A stretch of 64,000 nucleotides of DNA, taken from the NCBI RefSeq assembly GCF_038592985.1, contig NZ_CP151951.1, positions 115,001 through 179,000 of the forward strand, written 5' to 3'. The notes under the pieces are model-generated. The model made no database searches, had not been told where the DNA came from, and saw nothing but the letters and a program-made list of their open reading frames with translations. This DNA is from Paenibacillus sp. FSL R10-2782 (GTDB lineage: Bacteria > Bacillota > Bacilli > Paenibacillales > Paenibacillaceae). A program made the position numbers and the translations under genes. Position 1 is the first letter of the stretch, and each line of letters starts with the position of its first letter. This document shows positions 1-12,901 of this stretch, in pieces.

Positions 1-100
1 TCCTGCAACGGAAACATTCAAATATGAAGCGTAAGCTTCAAACACTTACTCACTCGTTGCTCAGTTTTGAGAGCTCAAACTCTCTAGCTTCGACGAATGT

Positions 101-130
101 TTCATTCACACATCCGTGTGGAACCGAAAT
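101..130 (+). repeat. Spacer direct repeat, copy 1
   Basis: This 30-bp unit starts TTCATTCACACA and ends GGAACCGAAAT. It recurs at 262-291 with one difference (CATCC here, CATTC there). Each copy contains the arms CACAC and GTGTG around a 4-nt loop, so the transcript would form two similar hairpins, one early and one late in the spacer. Confidence 0.85.
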
Positions 131-261
131 ATTCATCGGGTTTCGCTTCTTTGAAGCGAATTGCACCTTGAAAACTGGATACCGAAACGAAATTGCGTTT
201 TAGAATATTCCTTTACGCTGATCTTGTGTAAACAAGTGAAATAAAGGTAGCTGCCTTGAAT

Positions 262-291
262 TTCATTCACACATTCGTGTGGAACCGAAAT
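262..291 (+). repeat. Spacer direct repeat, copy 2
   Basis: Second copy of the 30-bp unit, 29 of 30 bases identical to 101-130. The CACAC/GTGTG hairpin is kept, and the single change falls in the loop. The copy ends about 13 nt before the pre-23S hairpin. Confidence 0.85.
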
Positions 292-303
292 TCAAAGCAA
301 ATC

Positions 304-322
304 GCATTTACGAAGTAAATGC
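304..322 (+). other. Pre-23S hairpin
   Basis: Perfect 8-bp stem GCATTTAC / GTAAATGC with loop GAA, ending 2 nt before the inferred 23S start. An almost identical hairpin (GAATTTAC / GTAAATTC, loop GAT) sits 3 nt before 5S at 3385-3403. The matched shape and spacing suggest a processing or folding signal; that role is inferred. Confidence 0.7.
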
Positions 323-324
323 TA

Positions 325-3252
<2,928 letters not shown>

Positions 3253-3384
3253 TAAAGTATAGAACGCAATGGAGTTTCGGATCCAGTTTTCAGGGTGTAA
3301 CACCTTGAAGGTATGTAGAGGATACATACAAATACGTTGGATTTCTATACACGCAGTAGCGTGGTACCAGAAATCTGCACGGAA

Positions 3385-3403
3385 GAATTTACGATGTAAA
3401 TTC
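3385..3403 (+). other. Pre-5S hairpin
   Basis: Perfect 8-bp stem GAATTTAC / GTAAATTC, loop GAT, ending 3 nt before 5S. It is the counterpart of the hairpin at 304-322. The rest of the 23S-5S spacer (3253-3406) has no tRNA; it also holds a small hairpin GTATGTA / TACATAC near 3311-3330. Confidence 0.7.
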
Positions 3404-3406
3404 ATG

Positions 3407-3523
3407 TTTGGTGGCGATAGCGGAGGGGTTCCACACGTACCCATCCCGAACACGACCGTTAAGCCCTCCAGCGCCGATGGTACTTGGACCGCAGGGTCCT
3501 GGGAGAGTAGGACGTCGCCAAGC
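3407..3523 (+). rRNA. rrf: 5S ribosomal RNA
   Basis: 117 nt starting TTTGGTGGCGATAGCGG and ending GACGTCGCCAAGC, so the 5' and 3' ends pair as the acceptor helix. The conserved CCCATCCCGAACACGACCG segment and the GGGAGAGTAGGACG segment are present. It is the last gene of this rRNA operon and is followed at once by a strong terminator. Confidence 0.96.
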
Positions 3524-3532
3524 AAAAGGAAG

Positions 3533-3569
3533 AAGGACTATAATCTCTTGGAGATTATGGTCCTTTTTT
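3533..3569 (+). terminator. rRNA operon terminator
   Basis: Stem AAGGACTATAATCTC pairs with GAGATTATGGTCCTT around a TTG loop (one T-G pair), followed by TTTTTT. A classical intrinsic terminator 10 nt after 5S. Confidence 0.9.
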
Positions 3570-3746
3570 GTATATTGCGTTCCAGAACCTTATATGTAAC
3601 CCCTAATCTGTCTTTTTCCAAGCGGGTTATTTTTTTATAAAAGGGTCGACTATTTCTCAGGAAACGCTTAATTATAAAGGATGTCCTCCCTGCGAGTACA
3701 CTTGTTTGTACAGGGGAATACTAATAGTTATGGCTGTGAGGAAGGC
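3570..3746. other. Intergenic region before the guaB promoter
   Basis: No convincing gene. A weak inverted repeat TAACCC...GGGTTA (about 3597-3631) followed by a run of T may be a back-up terminator. Near 3688-3716 CCCTG..GTACA..TGTACAGGG gives a small imperfect hairpin of unknown role. Confidence 0.4.
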
Positions 3747-3775
3747 TTGACACCCCTATACCGCTTTGCTAAGAT
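3747..3775 (+). promoter_or_regulatory. SigA-type promoter of guaB
   Basis: -35 TTGACA (3747-3752), 17-nt spacer, -10 TAAGAT (3770-3775). The predicted start near 3782 leaves a leader of about 88 nt. I saw no purine riboswitch in the leader. Confidence 0.75.
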
Positions 3776-3854
3776 TGCAATAATATATTTTCAGAGAGCC
3801 TTGATTTGTCCATGTTGGACAGACAACAAGACCAATACAGACTAAACAATTTGA

Positions 3855-5327
<1,473 letters not shown>

Positions 5328-5350
5328 AGTTCGACTGTAGCAGACTTGAA

Positions 5351-5386
5351 GACAGGCAGGGCGTATTTCGCTCTGCCTGTCTTTTT
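5351..5386 (+). terminator. guaB terminator
   Basis: Stem GACAGGCAGGGC / GCTCTGCCTGTC (one mismatch) followed by TTTTT. Confidence 0.9.
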
Positions 5387-5519
5387 ACAGATTAACATCA
5401 TGGAATTTATAAGTAAAAAAAATATTCGAGAGTAAAATGTTTATTTATTACATGTATTGTGTTATATTGGATATGTGGAAGTGGTAAATTACTATTTTTT
5501 TGAGAGGATGGAAATATTA

Positions 5520-5912
5520 ATGAAAAAGAAGTTTGCTTTTACTAGCCTTATTACTTTTCTTATTGCTATGTTAGTTGCTGTACCTGTTTTTGCCGCTACA
5601 GGTTCTACAAGTTTTAACTTAGTAGCCGGTGGAAAGCAAAGCTTGAAGCAAGCATTACAGGTAAATAGTAGTGGCAGTGTAACTGTTTCCGTTAATGGTT
5701 TGTCAAATGGCTCGACAATTAGAGTAGTAGTTTACAATATAATTTCTGGAAATGAGCTTAGTGCTACATTTACTCAAAACAATCAATCTCGAACATTTAC
5801 AAATTTGAGAACTGGTGAATACAATATACGTATTGAAAATATTGATTCTTCACCTGTTAGTGGTTCTATTGGGTTTAATTGGACTGGTAGTTGGGGTAAA
5901 TGGATTGAATAA
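5520..5912 (+). CDS. Small secreted protein of unknown function
   Basis: 130 residues with a clear Sec signal peptide: KKK at residues 2-4, a hydrophobic stretch to about residue 24, and a VFA-A type signal peptidase I site. The mature part is about 105 residues, rich in Ser, Asn, Gly and Thr, with beta-strand-like alternation (VSVNGL, IRVVVYNI, YNIRIENI) and Trp near the C terminus. I do not recognise the family; a small beta-sandwich is a guess. Start: ATG 5520 lies about 12 nt after GAGAGG; ATG 5508 is in frame but abuts that site. It has its own terminator, is AT-richer than its neighbours, and separates guaB from dacA, which are adjacent in B. subtilis. Confidence 0.75.
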   Translation: MKKKFAFTSLITFLIAMLVAVPVFAATGSTSFNLVAGGKQSLKQALQVNSSGSVTVSVNGLSNGSTIRVVVYNIISGNELSATFTQNNQSRTFTNLRTGEYNIRIENIDSSPVSGSIGFNWTGSWGKWIE

Positions 5913-5947
5913 AGCATGTGACCTTTTAGGGCTGAATGTTAATATGG

Positions 5948-5986
5948 AAGGACAGATAGGGCTTTACCCTATCTGTCCTTTTTTTG
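5948..5986 (+). terminator. Terminator of the small secreted protein gene
   Basis: Stem AAGGACAGATAGGG / CCCTATCTGTCCTT with a short loop, then TTTTT. Near-perfect 14-bp stem. Confidence 0.92.
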
Positions 5987-6124
5987 CGTATAACCCTGTG
6001 ATAGAATAGATAAGAATTGTTTTAGTAGTTGAGGGGCTTATATCTATAAGTGGACCGATATTAAAATAATAGATTTTGCAAAATTTATTTAAGTCAGTGC
6101 AATTTAGAGAGGGGTCCATATTCA

Positions 6125-7516
6125 TTGAAAATTAACAGAAGCCAAAACAAATATAAAAAAAGTCAGGTATTTAAAAAAAGTGTAACTGCTATAATACTGT
6201 TAAATATGATGTACATGTCGGCATTGCCGGTTGTGGGCAATTTCGATTCGAGCGTGGCTACCTTTGCCGCTGGAGCGACAACACAGGCAACCAATATTAC
6301 GGGGACAGGTTCTATTAATCCCCCTAGTCTGGCACTACGTTCCGCCATTTTGATCGAGCCTTCCACTGGGCAGGTATTGCTGTCTATGAATCCAGATGAG
6401 CCGCTTCCACCAGCCAGTATGACTAAAATGATGACAGAATACATCGTGGCTGAACAGGTTAAGCAAGGTAAACTCAAGTGGACGGATAAGGTTACGGTTC
6501 AAGAGAATGCTGCCAAGAGCATCGGATCACGTATTTTTCTGGCTCAAGGTGATCAACATACGGTAGAAGAACTGTATATTGCCATGGCGGTAGGCTCTGC
6601 TAATGATGCAACAGTAGCTCTAGCCGAGCGTGTATCTGGAACCGAGCAGGACTTTGTAAAATTGATGAATGAAACAGCTCAGAAAATGGGCATGAAAAAT
6701 ACGTATTTTATCAACTCAACTGGTTTGGATCGTAAGGATATGCCTACAGGGTTTCAACCAGACACAGACCGGGAAACTGTGATGACAGCGAGAGACGCGG
6801 CTACTCTGGCTGGTTACATCATTAAGGACCATCCGGATTATACACGGTTTACCACAATTCAATCTTACAAATTCCGTCCGACCGACAAAGCGCCAATTAT
6901 TAACTATAATTGGATGCTAGAAGAAAATAAAAATATTACTAACTTTAGAAAGTTTGCTTATCCTGGCTTAGACGGAATGAAGACAGGCCATACCAATAAT
7001 GCAGGAAATTGTTTTACAGGAACAGCCGAACGCAACGGAATGCGTCTCATTAGTGTAGTTATGGGGGCTGACTCGGATGCGCACCGTTTTACAGAGACTG
7101 CTAAAGTATTAAACTATGGCTTTGATAATTTTGAAGTGAAGCAGGTAGTGGCTCCAAAGACAGTGGTTAAAGGTGTAGAGAATGTGCCTGTCACCAAGGG
7201 AACTGAAACAGGAGTACCTGTTGTGACTAAGGATGCGGTAAGCTTTGTCGTACCTAAAGGCGCAGCCAACCCTAAAGTGACGTTTTCAACGAACATTACA
7301 CCGGAAAGCTCACTTGTAGCGCCTTTGAAGCAAGGGGCAAAAGTCGGAACGATTAGCTATACGTATAAAACGGATGGTGTGGAAAAAGGTCAGGTGAAAA
7401 CCGTTGATCTGGTAACTACGACGGCTGTAGAAGAGGCTGGCTGGTTCCGTATGCTTTTCCGGGCAATTGGTAACTTCTTCGGTGATTTGTTCCAGGGCAT
7501 TAAAAACCTGTTCTAA
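6125..7516 (+). CDS. dacA: D-alanyl-D-alanine carboxypeptidase (PBP5 type)
   Basis: Removes the terminal D-Ala of peptidoglycan stem peptides outside the membrane. 463 residues: N-terminal export signal (about 15-48), class S11 serine peptidase domain with SMTK (Ser98, Lys101), SAN (158-160) and KTG (286-288), a C-terminal beta domain, and a final amphipathic segment rich in Phe and Trp (about 440-463) typical for peripheral membrane anchoring. Start: TTG at 6125, about 10 nt after GAGAGGGG. Its place between guaB and pdxS matches B. subtilis. No terminator with a T-run separates it from pdxS. Confidence 0.95.
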   Translation: MKINRSQNKYKKSQVFKKSVTAIILLNMMYMSALPVVGNFDSSVATFAAGATTQATNITGTGSINPPSLALRSAILIEPSTGQVLLSMNPDEPLPPASMTKMMTEYIVAEQVKQGKLKWTDKVTVQENAAKSIGSRIFLAQGDQHTVEELYIAMAVGSANDATVALAERVSGTEQDFVKLMNETAQKMGMKNTYFINSTGLDRKDMPTGFQPDTDRETVMTARDAATLAGYIIKDHPDYTRFTTIQSYKFRPTDKAPIINYNWMLEENKNITNFRKFAYPGLDGMKTGHTNNAGNCFTGTAERNGMRLISVVMGADSDAHRFTETAKVLNYGFDNFEVKQVVAPKTVVKGVENVPVTKGTETGVPVVTKDAVSFVVPKGAANPKVTFSTNITPESSLVAPLKQGAKVGTISYTYKTDGVEKGQVKTVDLVTTTAVEEAGWFRMLFRAIGNFFGDLFQGIKNLF

Positions 7517-7587
7517 TCGTCTGATTACTAGACCGACAGAGCCGAGGATTCATTGCTCTGCCTTACGTATTTTGCTGATTGAAATGA

Positions 7588-7616
7588 TTGTGTATTTGGC
7601 GTCTGTACGGTAAAAT
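7588..7616 (+). promoter_or_regulatory. Possible SigA promoter of pdxST
   Basis: TTGTGT (7588-7593), 17-nt spacer, TAAAAT (7611-7616). The predicted start near 7623 is about 37 nt before pdxS. The -35 is only moderate. Confidence 0.45.
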
Positions 7617-7659
7617 ATTAAGTTAGAATCTAAACGTAACCCTTACAGGAGGAAACGAG

Positions 7660-8541
7660 ATGGAAACGGGAACTTCACGTGTAAAAAGAGGTATGGCAGA
7701 GATGCAAAAAGGCGGCGTAATCATGGATGTCATGAACGCTGAACAGGCTAAAATTGCAGAGGCGGCAGGAGCTACAGCAGTAATGGCTCTTGAACGGGTG
7801 CCTTCAGATATCCGTGCGGCTGGCGGGGTTGCCCGTATGGCTGACCCAACGATTGTGGAAGAGGTCATGAAGGTGGTCTCTATTCCCGTTATGGCTAAGG
7901 CTCGTATCGGCCATTTTGTGGAGGCGAAGGTGCTGGAATCTCTGGGTGTTGACTATCTTGACGAGAGCGAAGTGCTGACGCCTGCGGATGAAGTTTTCCA
8001 TATCGACAAGCGGGAGTTTACCGTTCCATTCGTTTGCGGAGCCAAGGATCTGGGAGAAGCACTGCGCCGTATCGGCGAAGGGGCCTCTATGATTCGTACA
8101 AAGGGTGAGCCTGGAACCGGGAATATTGTCGAAGCTGTTCGTCATATGCGTTTTATTAACGGCCAAATTCGCAAGGTGCAAAACCTGTCGAAGGACGAGC
8201 TGTATGCAGAAGCGAAAAACCTTGGCGTTGCTTACGAATTGCTGCTGGAAGTGCATGAGCACGGCAAGCTGCCAGTGGTTAACTTTGCAGCGGGCGGCGT
8301 AGCAACACCTGCCGATGCGGCATTGATGATGCATTTGGGCGCTGATGGTGTATTCGTTGGTTCCGGTATTTTCAAATCCGATAGCCCTGAGAAATTTGCA
8401 CGTGCCATCGTGGAAGCGACTACTCATTATACGGACTACAAGCTGATTGCAGAAGTGTCCAAGAATCTGGGTGCTCCAATGAAGGGTATCGAAATTTCCA
8501 AGCTGGCACCGCATGAACGCATGCAGGATCGTGGTTGGTAA
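7660..8541 (+). CDS. pdxS: Pyridoxal 5'-phosphate synthase, synthase subunit
   Basis: Condenses ribose 5-phosphate, glyceraldehyde 3-phosphate and PdxT-supplied ammonia to PLP. 293 residues, full length for the family. The start [10 protein letters not shown] follows a short N-terminal helix. The substrate-binding Lys lies in VMAKARIGH (Lys80), and a phosphate-binding GEPGTGN and the C-terminal [14 protein letters not shown] are visible. AGGAGG precedes ATG 7660. pdxT follows after 16 nt, so the two subunits of the dodecamer-based complex are co-expressed. Confidence 0.98.
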   Translation: METGTSRVKRGMAEMQKGGVIMDVMNAEQAKIAEAAGATAVMALERVPSDIRAAGGVARMADPTIVEEVMKVVSIPVMAKARIGHFVEAKVLESLGVDYLDESEVLTPADEVFHIDKREFTVPFVCGAKDLGEALRRIGEGASMIRTKGEPGTGNIVEAVRHMRFINGQIRKVQNLSKDELYAEAKNLGVAYELLLEVHEHGKLPVVNFAAGGVATPADAALMMHLGADGVFVGSGIFKSDSPEKFARAIVEATTHYTDYKLIAEVSKNLGAPMKGIEISKLAPHERMQDRGW

Positions 8542-8557
8542 GAAGGAAGGGACAGGC

Positions 8558-9124
8558 ATGAAAATAGGGGTTCTGTCGCTGCAAGGCGCTGTGGCTGAGC
8601 ATATACGAAGCGTTGAACGTGCGGGTGCAGAAGGTGTGGCGGTGAAGAAGATCGAGCAGCTCGATGAGCTGTCCGGTCTTATCATTCCCGGCGGTGAAAG
8701 CACGACGATTGGCAAGCTGATGCGCAAGTATGACTTTATTGATGCCATACGCCAGTTTTCCGATCAAGGCAAGCCTATCTTCGGCACTTGTGCGGGATTG
8801 ATCGTGCTGGCCAAAACGGTTCAAGGACAGGAAGAGGCGCATCTGGGACTGATGGATATTACGGTGTCACGTAATGCTTTTGGTCGCCAGCGGGAAAGCT
8901 TTGAAACAGACTTGGACATTAAAGGGATTGAGGAACCGGTTCGTGCTGTGTTTATACGCGCGCCATTAATACAGTCTGTTGGAATGGGAGTAGACGTGCT
9001 GTCTGAGTATAACGGCGAGATCGTGGCGGCCCGTCAGGGTCATTTGCTGGCTTCATCCTTCCATCCGGAATTAACGGACGATTACCGATTACATCAGTAT
9101 TTTGTGGATATGGTCCGCGAATAG
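8558..9124 (+). CDS. pdxT: Pyridoxal 5'-phosphate synthase, glutaminase subunit
   Basis: Class I glutamine amidotransferase that releases ammonia from glutamine for PdxS. 188 residues. The catalytic Cys is in FGTCAGL (about residue 78) and the His/Glu pair in SSFHPELT near the C terminus; the oxyanion strand GGEST is present. The start is ATG 8558 after GAAGGAAGG; an upstream in-frame ATG at 8513 lies inside pdxS and has no good ribosome site. Organised as pdxS-pdxT-serS as in B. subtilis. Confidence 0.97.
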   Translation: MKIGVLSLQGAVAEHIRSVERAGAEGVAVKKIEQLDELSGLIIPGGESTTIGKLMRKYDFIDAIRQFSDQGKPIFGTCAGLIVLAKTVQGQEEAHLGLMDITVSRNAFGRQRESFETDLDIKGIEEPVRAVFIRAPLIQSVGMGVDVLSEYNGEIVAARQGHLLASSFHPELTDDYRLHQYFVDMVRE

Positions 9125-9160
9125 CGGAAAGTCAGGTTTGTAGTGTAGGAGGGATTACCT

Positions 9161-10441
9161 GTGTTAGATATAAAGATTTTACGTAATGAGCTTGGTCGGG
9201 TTGAAACAGCTTTGCAAAATAGAGGAAAATCTCTGGATCTGATAAATGGCTTTACGGATTTGGATGTGAGTCGTCGTGAGCTGCTCCAGGAAAGTGAAGC
9301 GCTCAAAAATCGCCGAAATGTTGTATCCGGTGAAGTAGCCAAGTTGAAGAAGAATAAAGAAAATGCGGATGACCTTATTGCTGAAATGCGTCAGGTTTCC
9401 GACCGTATTAAAGAATTGGATGAGCAAGTGCGCGAGCTGGAGGTCCAGATCGACGAGCTGGTAATGTCCATTCCGAATATCCCCAATGAGTCAGTGCCTG
9501 TAGGTGCTTCGGAGGAGGATAATGTAGAGATTCGTCGCTGGTCCGAGCCACGCGAGTTTTCTTTTACGCCAAAAGCACATTGGGAGCTGGCACAGGAGCT
9601 GGACATTCTCGATTTTGAGGCGGCAGCAAAGGTGACGGGTTCCCGTTTTACGTTCTACAAAGGACTGGGGGCACGCCTGGAGCGTGCGCTGATTAACTTT
9701 ATGATGGATCTGCATAGCAGTGAGCATGGTTATGAGGAAATGCTGCCTCCATACATTGTGAATCGGGATAGCCTGTATGGCACGGGACAGCTTCCGAAGT
9801 TTGAAGAGGATTTGTTCAAGCTGCGCGATACCGAGTATTATCTTATTCCTACGGCTGAAGTTCCGGTAACGAACTATCACCGCGAAGAGATTATGAACGC
9901 GGATCAGCTTCCAAAAAATTATGTGGCATACAGCTCTTGCTTCCGCTCTGAGGCAGGATCGGCAGGACGGGATACACGTGGTTTGATCCGTCAGCATCAA
10001 TTCAATAAGGTAGAGATGCTCAAGCTGGTTCACCCAGATACCTCCTATGAGGAACTGGAGAAAATGACGAATAATGCAGAGCGTGTTTTGCAACTGCTTG
10101 GACTTCCATATCGTGTGCTGGCACTTTGCACCGGGGATATGGGCTTCACGTCTGCCAAAACGTATGATCTGGAAGTGTGGCTACCTGAAAGTGGCATGTA
10201 CCGTGAGATTTCTTCTTGTTCCAATACAGAGGACTTCCAGGCGCGTCGTGCTAACATCAGGTTTCGGCCGGAGCCAAAAGCAAAGCCTGAATTTGTACAT
10301 ACACTGAACGGTTCAGGATTGGCTGTAGGACGCACAGTGGCTGCTATCTTGGAGAATTATCAGCAGGAGGACGGAAGCGTTGTAATCCCAGAAGTGCTGC
10401 GTTCATACATGCGAGGCGCTGAAGTTATCGCTCCCCAATAG
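9161..10441 (+). CDS. serS: Seryl-tRNA synthetase
   Basis: Charges tRNA-Ser (and tRNA-Sec where present) with serine. 426 residues: the N-terminal long coiled-coil arm (about 27-105) that holds the tRNA-Ser variable arm, then a class II core with motif 2 [18 protein letters not shown] and motif 3 [19 protein letters not shown] start at 9161 follows GTAGGAGGG. The pdxT-serS gap is 36 nt, too short for a T-box leader. A serine tRNA gene follows. Confidence 0.97.
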   Translation: MLDIKILRNELGRVETALQNRGKSLDLINGFTDLDVSRRELLQESEALKNRRNVVSGEVAKLKKNKENADDLIAEMRQVSDRIKELDEQVRELEVQIDELVMSIPNIPNESVPVGASEEDNVEIRRWSEPREFSFTPKAHWELAQELDILDFEAAAKVTGSRFTFYKGLGARLERALINFMMDLHSSEHGYEEMLPPYIVNRDSLYGTGQLPKFEEDLFKLRDTEYYLIPTAEVPVTNYHREEIMNADQLPKNYVAYSSCFRSEAGSAGRDTRGLIRQHQFNKVEMLKLVHPDTSYEELEKMTNNAERVLQLLGLPYRVLALCTGDMGFTSAKTYDLEVWLPESGMYREISSCSNTEDFQARRANIRFRPEPKAKPEFVHTLNGSGLAVGRTVAAILENYQQEDGSVVIPEVLRSYMRGAEVIAPQ

Positions 10442-10447
10442 TAACCA

Positions 10448-10476
10448 TTGCATTCGTTTAAAGTCTGTGGTAAAAT
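10448..10476 (+). promoter_or_regulatory. Promoter of tRNA-Ser
   Basis: TTGCAT (10448-10453), 17-nt spacer, TAAAAT (10471-10476). It would start transcription near 10483, about 50 nt before the tRNA. Confidence 0.6.
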
Positions 10477-10534
10477 AATTTTGTTGCGCCTGAGATTATT
10501 TTAAATGGGAAGCAACTTTATCCAATTACCACCT

Positions 10535-10623
10535 GGAGAGGTACCGAAGCGGTCATAACGGGGCGGTCTTGAAAACCGTTAGAGTGCAAGCTCACATGGG
10601 TTCGAATCCCATCCTCTCCGCCA
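10535..10623 (+). tRNA. tRNA-Ser (anticodon UGA)
   Basis: 89 nt including an encoded CCA. The acceptor stem GGAGAGG pairs with CCTCTCC. The anticodon loop CTTGAAA (10568-10574) gives anticodon TGA (10570-10572), reading UCN codons, mainly UCA. The long variable arm around TTAGAGTGCAAGCTCAC is typical of class II tRNA, and the T-loop is GGTTCGAATCC. It directly follows serS, as in B. subtilis. Confidence 0.97.
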
Positions 10624-10768
10624 TTATAATAAATGAGCCAAGCCATTCGAATACGATAGCTGATTCATTAGCCTTTATGTGCTGATGTTTAGAGATCGTA
10701 AAGGATGGCTTTTTTGTTGTATAAAAATCCTGTTTTTTTCACACGTTATCAGATGTGGAGGTGCTGGC

Positions 10769-11110
10769 ATGAATCGAGAAATGACAGTAGATCAGCAAAA
10801 GCTGGTAGAGGCCTGGCAGGAACAACTGCCGAGACTTTTAAATTCAGGAGATAAATCACAGGTACAAGCAGATGAAGCAGACAACCGAACTATACGAATC
10901 CATATTGAGGTAGAGGGCCGACAAATGTACTCCTTTGATTTTGCATGTACTTATGTAGATTCTAGAGAAGTACAGGTTAGCTTGGTCGATGTAGAACGGG
11001 ACGGACAGTCTGTGGATGAACGAACAGATATCATTCAGCAACTGGTGTCCGATTACACTCGACATATTCACCAGTGTGCTCAGACGTTACAGTCATTGAC
11101 ACATTCGTAG
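10769..11110 (+). CDS. Small hydrophilic protein of unknown function
   Basis: 113 residues, soluble, no signal peptide. It is rich in Gln and Asp, with an alternating central part (IRIHIEVEG, YSFDFACTYV, VQVSLVDVE) that suggests a small alpha/beta domain. The start ATG 10769 follows GTGGAGGTG; the in-frame ATG at 10679 is not preceded by a ribosome site. It heads a row of three small same-strand genes, the last resembling sspP. I do not recognise the family. Confidence 0.7.
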   Translation: MNREMTVDQQKLVEAWQEQLPRLLNSGDKSQVQADEADNRTIRIHIEVEGRQMYSFDFACTYVDSREVQVSLVDVERDGQSVDERTDIIQQLVSDYTRHIHQCAQTLQSLTHS

Positions 11111-11136
11111 TCATGAAGGAATGAGGGGGAAGCTAC

Positions 11137-11307
11137 ATGACAAAAGCCAAAAATGGACTGGATAAAAACCTGTCTAACATTGTGGATGATTTGGAGCAGC
11201 GTCCGGTTAACAGTCATCAGGCACAGCAAGTGCAGCAGGATCGTAATGACCGCCGTCATCAGGATGCACTTAACCATGATAAAACAGAAGACCTGCACCA
11301 TCAATAG
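11137..11307 (+). CDS. Very small Gln/Asp/His-rich protein
   Basis: 56 residues, ATG 11137 preceded by ATGAGGGGGA. Composition is extreme: 8 Gln, 8 Asp, 6 Asn and 5 His, and almost no hydrophobic core, so it is probably largely unfolded. The surroundings (a possible spore protein follows after 71 nt) suggest a small spore-core or coat protein, but I recognise no family. A good ribosome site and its place in a same-strand row support a real gene. Confidence 0.6.
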   Translation: MTKAKNGLDKNLSNIVDDLEQRPVNSHQAQQVQQDRNDRRHQDALNHDKTEDLHHQ

Positions 11308-11378
11308 TCCTACTTTAAATGGTAATAAACGGATTTACTAAGGTATTTAAATATAGTCTGAGAACGGAGGATGCATAA

Positions 11379-11534
11379 ATGAGCAAGCCTAAAGCCATTC
11401 CTGTTCCCGAGGCACAGGACGCCGGTGAAGGAAACGAAAAGCGTGAGCGCAATCATCAACAGGAGCCACTATCTGGTTCCAAAAAGGTGAAGCAGCGGAA
11501 TCATGTAGACCATCACAACAGAGAAGGATCATAA
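11379..11534 (+). CDS. sspP: Small acid-soluble spore protein P-like (SspP)
   Basis: 51 residues, ATG 11379 after GGAGG. The C-terminal half PLSGSKKVKQRNHVDHHN closely resembles the core of B. subtilis SspP, as I remember it (PLSGSKKVKNRNHTRQKHN). The N-terminal half is unrelated and Glu/Pro-rich. SspP is a minor spore-core protein made in the forespore. In B. subtilis it is paired with sspO, which is not seen here. I found no obvious sigma-G promoter by eye. Confidence 0.75.
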   Translation: MSKPKAIPVPEAQDAGEGNEKRERNHQQEPLSGSKKVKQRNHVDHHNREGS

Positions 11535-11573
11535 GCAGTTAGACTTTTTGCCTAAAAATTTGGTGAAATACAG

Positions 11574-11606
11574 GACACTCTGGTTAGAGAACCAGGGTGT
11601 CTTTGT
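11574..11606 (+). terminator. Terminator after the small-gene row
   Basis: Perfect 12-bp stem GACACTCTGGTT / AACCAGGGTGTC (one T-G pair) with loop AGAG, then TTTGTGCTT. The T-run is short. Confidence 0.65.
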
Positions 11607-11732
11607 GCTTATTGTAAGAAAATTTTCCAATAAGTGTTTCATTGCATGTGAGTATGCGGTAAAATGGAGGGGTGTGTATTTTTTTGTTAGTATTATAAAA
11701 GGGGTTAATTACGAGAGGAGAGAATCTACACA

Positions 11733-12809
11733 ATGAGTAAAAAGTTATCTGTCTTGGTACTCACTATGGTGTTGCTTTTGACGGTAGCCCTGGTAGGTTG
11801 TAGCAAGAAACTGGAACCGAAGGAAGCTGTTACGAACGGTACGGCTAATGCAATGAAATTGACTTCTTATGAATCCAAAAGTCAATTTTCGGTTAAAGAT
11901 CTGACGATCACATCTGCTTCTGTTCCAAGCGAGCAAAGTGCAATGGTAACGAGCATGCTGAAAAATGCAGATATTACGCTGGATGGCGTATATCAAAAAG
12001 AACCTTTACAATCTGAAATGACGCTGGGCATTCATTTGAAAGGTGATCTTTCCACTAGCTTCACCATTCCAATGGTTATGACCAAGGATAAATTGTACGT
12101 TAAAATTCCGAACATTCCATTTTACCCGCTTCCACAGGACGTAGTAGGCAAATTCCTGATCATTGATCCTCAGGAGCTGGCTAAACAGTCTGGACAAGAA
12201 TTTAATCCTGCATCAATGGATCAGGAAAAATCGCAGAAATTTGCGAATGAAGTCATTGCTGCTATTCTGGGCGAGTATGATCAGGCAACGTACTTCTTTG
12301 ATATTGATCCTAAGGATGCTAAATTGCCACAAGGCATTAAAGCTAAGCAAGTCGTACAATTTAAAGTGACAAACGACAACGTGAAGCAAGCTGTCGATAC
12401 TTTTGTTACTAAGGCCATTCCTAAAGCGATTGATGTGATGTCAAAAGACGAGTACATCAGCTTGTTCCAATTGAAGAAAGAAGATCTTACCGCAGCAAAA
12501 CTTGCAGTAGAAACAAACACCAGTGATTTCAAGAAAAAGCTGGATGAGTTGAAAAGCTATTTGACAGTGAAGCAGTTTGACATTAACATAGCCTTGAACA
12601 AGGATGATATTCCTGTGTATCAAGACCTGAATGCGAATGTAGAAATGAATGATCCGACCACAAAAGATAACGTAAAATTGTCTGTGACTGGCTACACGCA
12701 ATACAGCAAAATCAATGAAAAAGCAACATTTAAAGTGGGTATTCCAACAGGGGACCAAGTCCTGACGATCGAACAATTTCAACAAAAAATGCAAACTGTT
12801 GCTCCTTAA
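11733..12809 (+). CDS. Predicted lipoprotein, LolA/LppX-like size and pattern
   Basis: 358 residues. The N terminus is a lipoprotein signal with lipobox LVGC (Cys23), so the protein is exported and lipid-anchored on the outer face of the membrane. The rest alternates polar and hydrophobic residues in a long beta-rich pattern with few Cys or Trp. It recalls the half-barrel lipoproteins of Firmicutes that bind hydrophobic ligands, but that is only an impression. Start ATG 11733 lies 12 nt after GAGAGGAG. It is a single gene between two terminators. Confidence 0.75.
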   Translation: MSKKLSVLVLTMVLLLTVALVGCSKKLEPKEAVTNGTANAMKLTSYESKSQFSVKDLTITSASVPSEQSAMVTSMLKNADITLDGVYQKEPLQSEMTLGIHLKGDLSTSFTIPMVMTKDKLYVKIPNIPFYPLPQDVVGKFLIIDPQELAKQSGQEFNPASMDQEKSQKFANEVIAAILGEYDQATYFFDIDPKDAKLPQGIKAKQVVQFKVTNDNVKQAVDTFVTKAIPKAIDVMSKDEYISLFQLKKEDLTAAKLAVETNTSDFKKKLDELKSYLTVKQFDINIALNKDDIPVYQDLNANVEMNDPTTKDNVKLSVTGYTQYSKINEKATFKVGIPTGDQVLTIEQFQQKMQTVAP

Positions 12810-12861
12810 ATAAAGGAACGACGTGATTGTAAAGGCATTATCCATATCATCTGATGTAATA

Positions 12862-12901
12862 CAACAAAACCGCTTGGCTTAGAGCCAGGCGGTTTTGTTG
12901 T
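12862..12901. terminator. Bidirectional terminator
   Basis: Stem ACAACAAAACCGC..TGGCT / AGCCA..GCGGTTTTGTTGT with A- and T-rich flanks, between a plus-strand lipoprotein gene and a minus-strand acetyltransferase gene. It works by sequence in both directions and overlaps the acetyltransferase stop codon. Confidence 0.85.

Larger units (their letters stand above)
1..324 (+). other. 16S-23S rRNA internal transcribed spacer (partial)
   Basis: The window opens inside the spacer; the anti-Shine-Dalgarno 3' end of 16S is not visible, so 16S lies upstream. The spacer has the usual Bacillales landmarks: a boxA-like TGCTCAGTTTTGAGAG at about 59-74 and the CCTTGAAAACTGGATA element near 166-181. No tRNA gene is present in it. 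It carries a 30-bp direct repeat (101-130 and 262-291) and a perfect hairpin directly before 23S (304-322). Confidence 0.85.

Noticed and set aside
7804-8748. Antisense frame of 314 codons over pdxS/pdxT
   Set aside because: Shadow of two conserved genes, crossing their boundary.
9125-9160. T-box leader for serS
   Set aside because: The gap to pdxT is only 36 nt, and no T-box sequence (TGGNACCGCG-like) is present.
11548-11736. 62-codon frame before the lipoprotein gene
   Set aside because: It runs through a terminator hairpin and ends inside the lipoprotein start.
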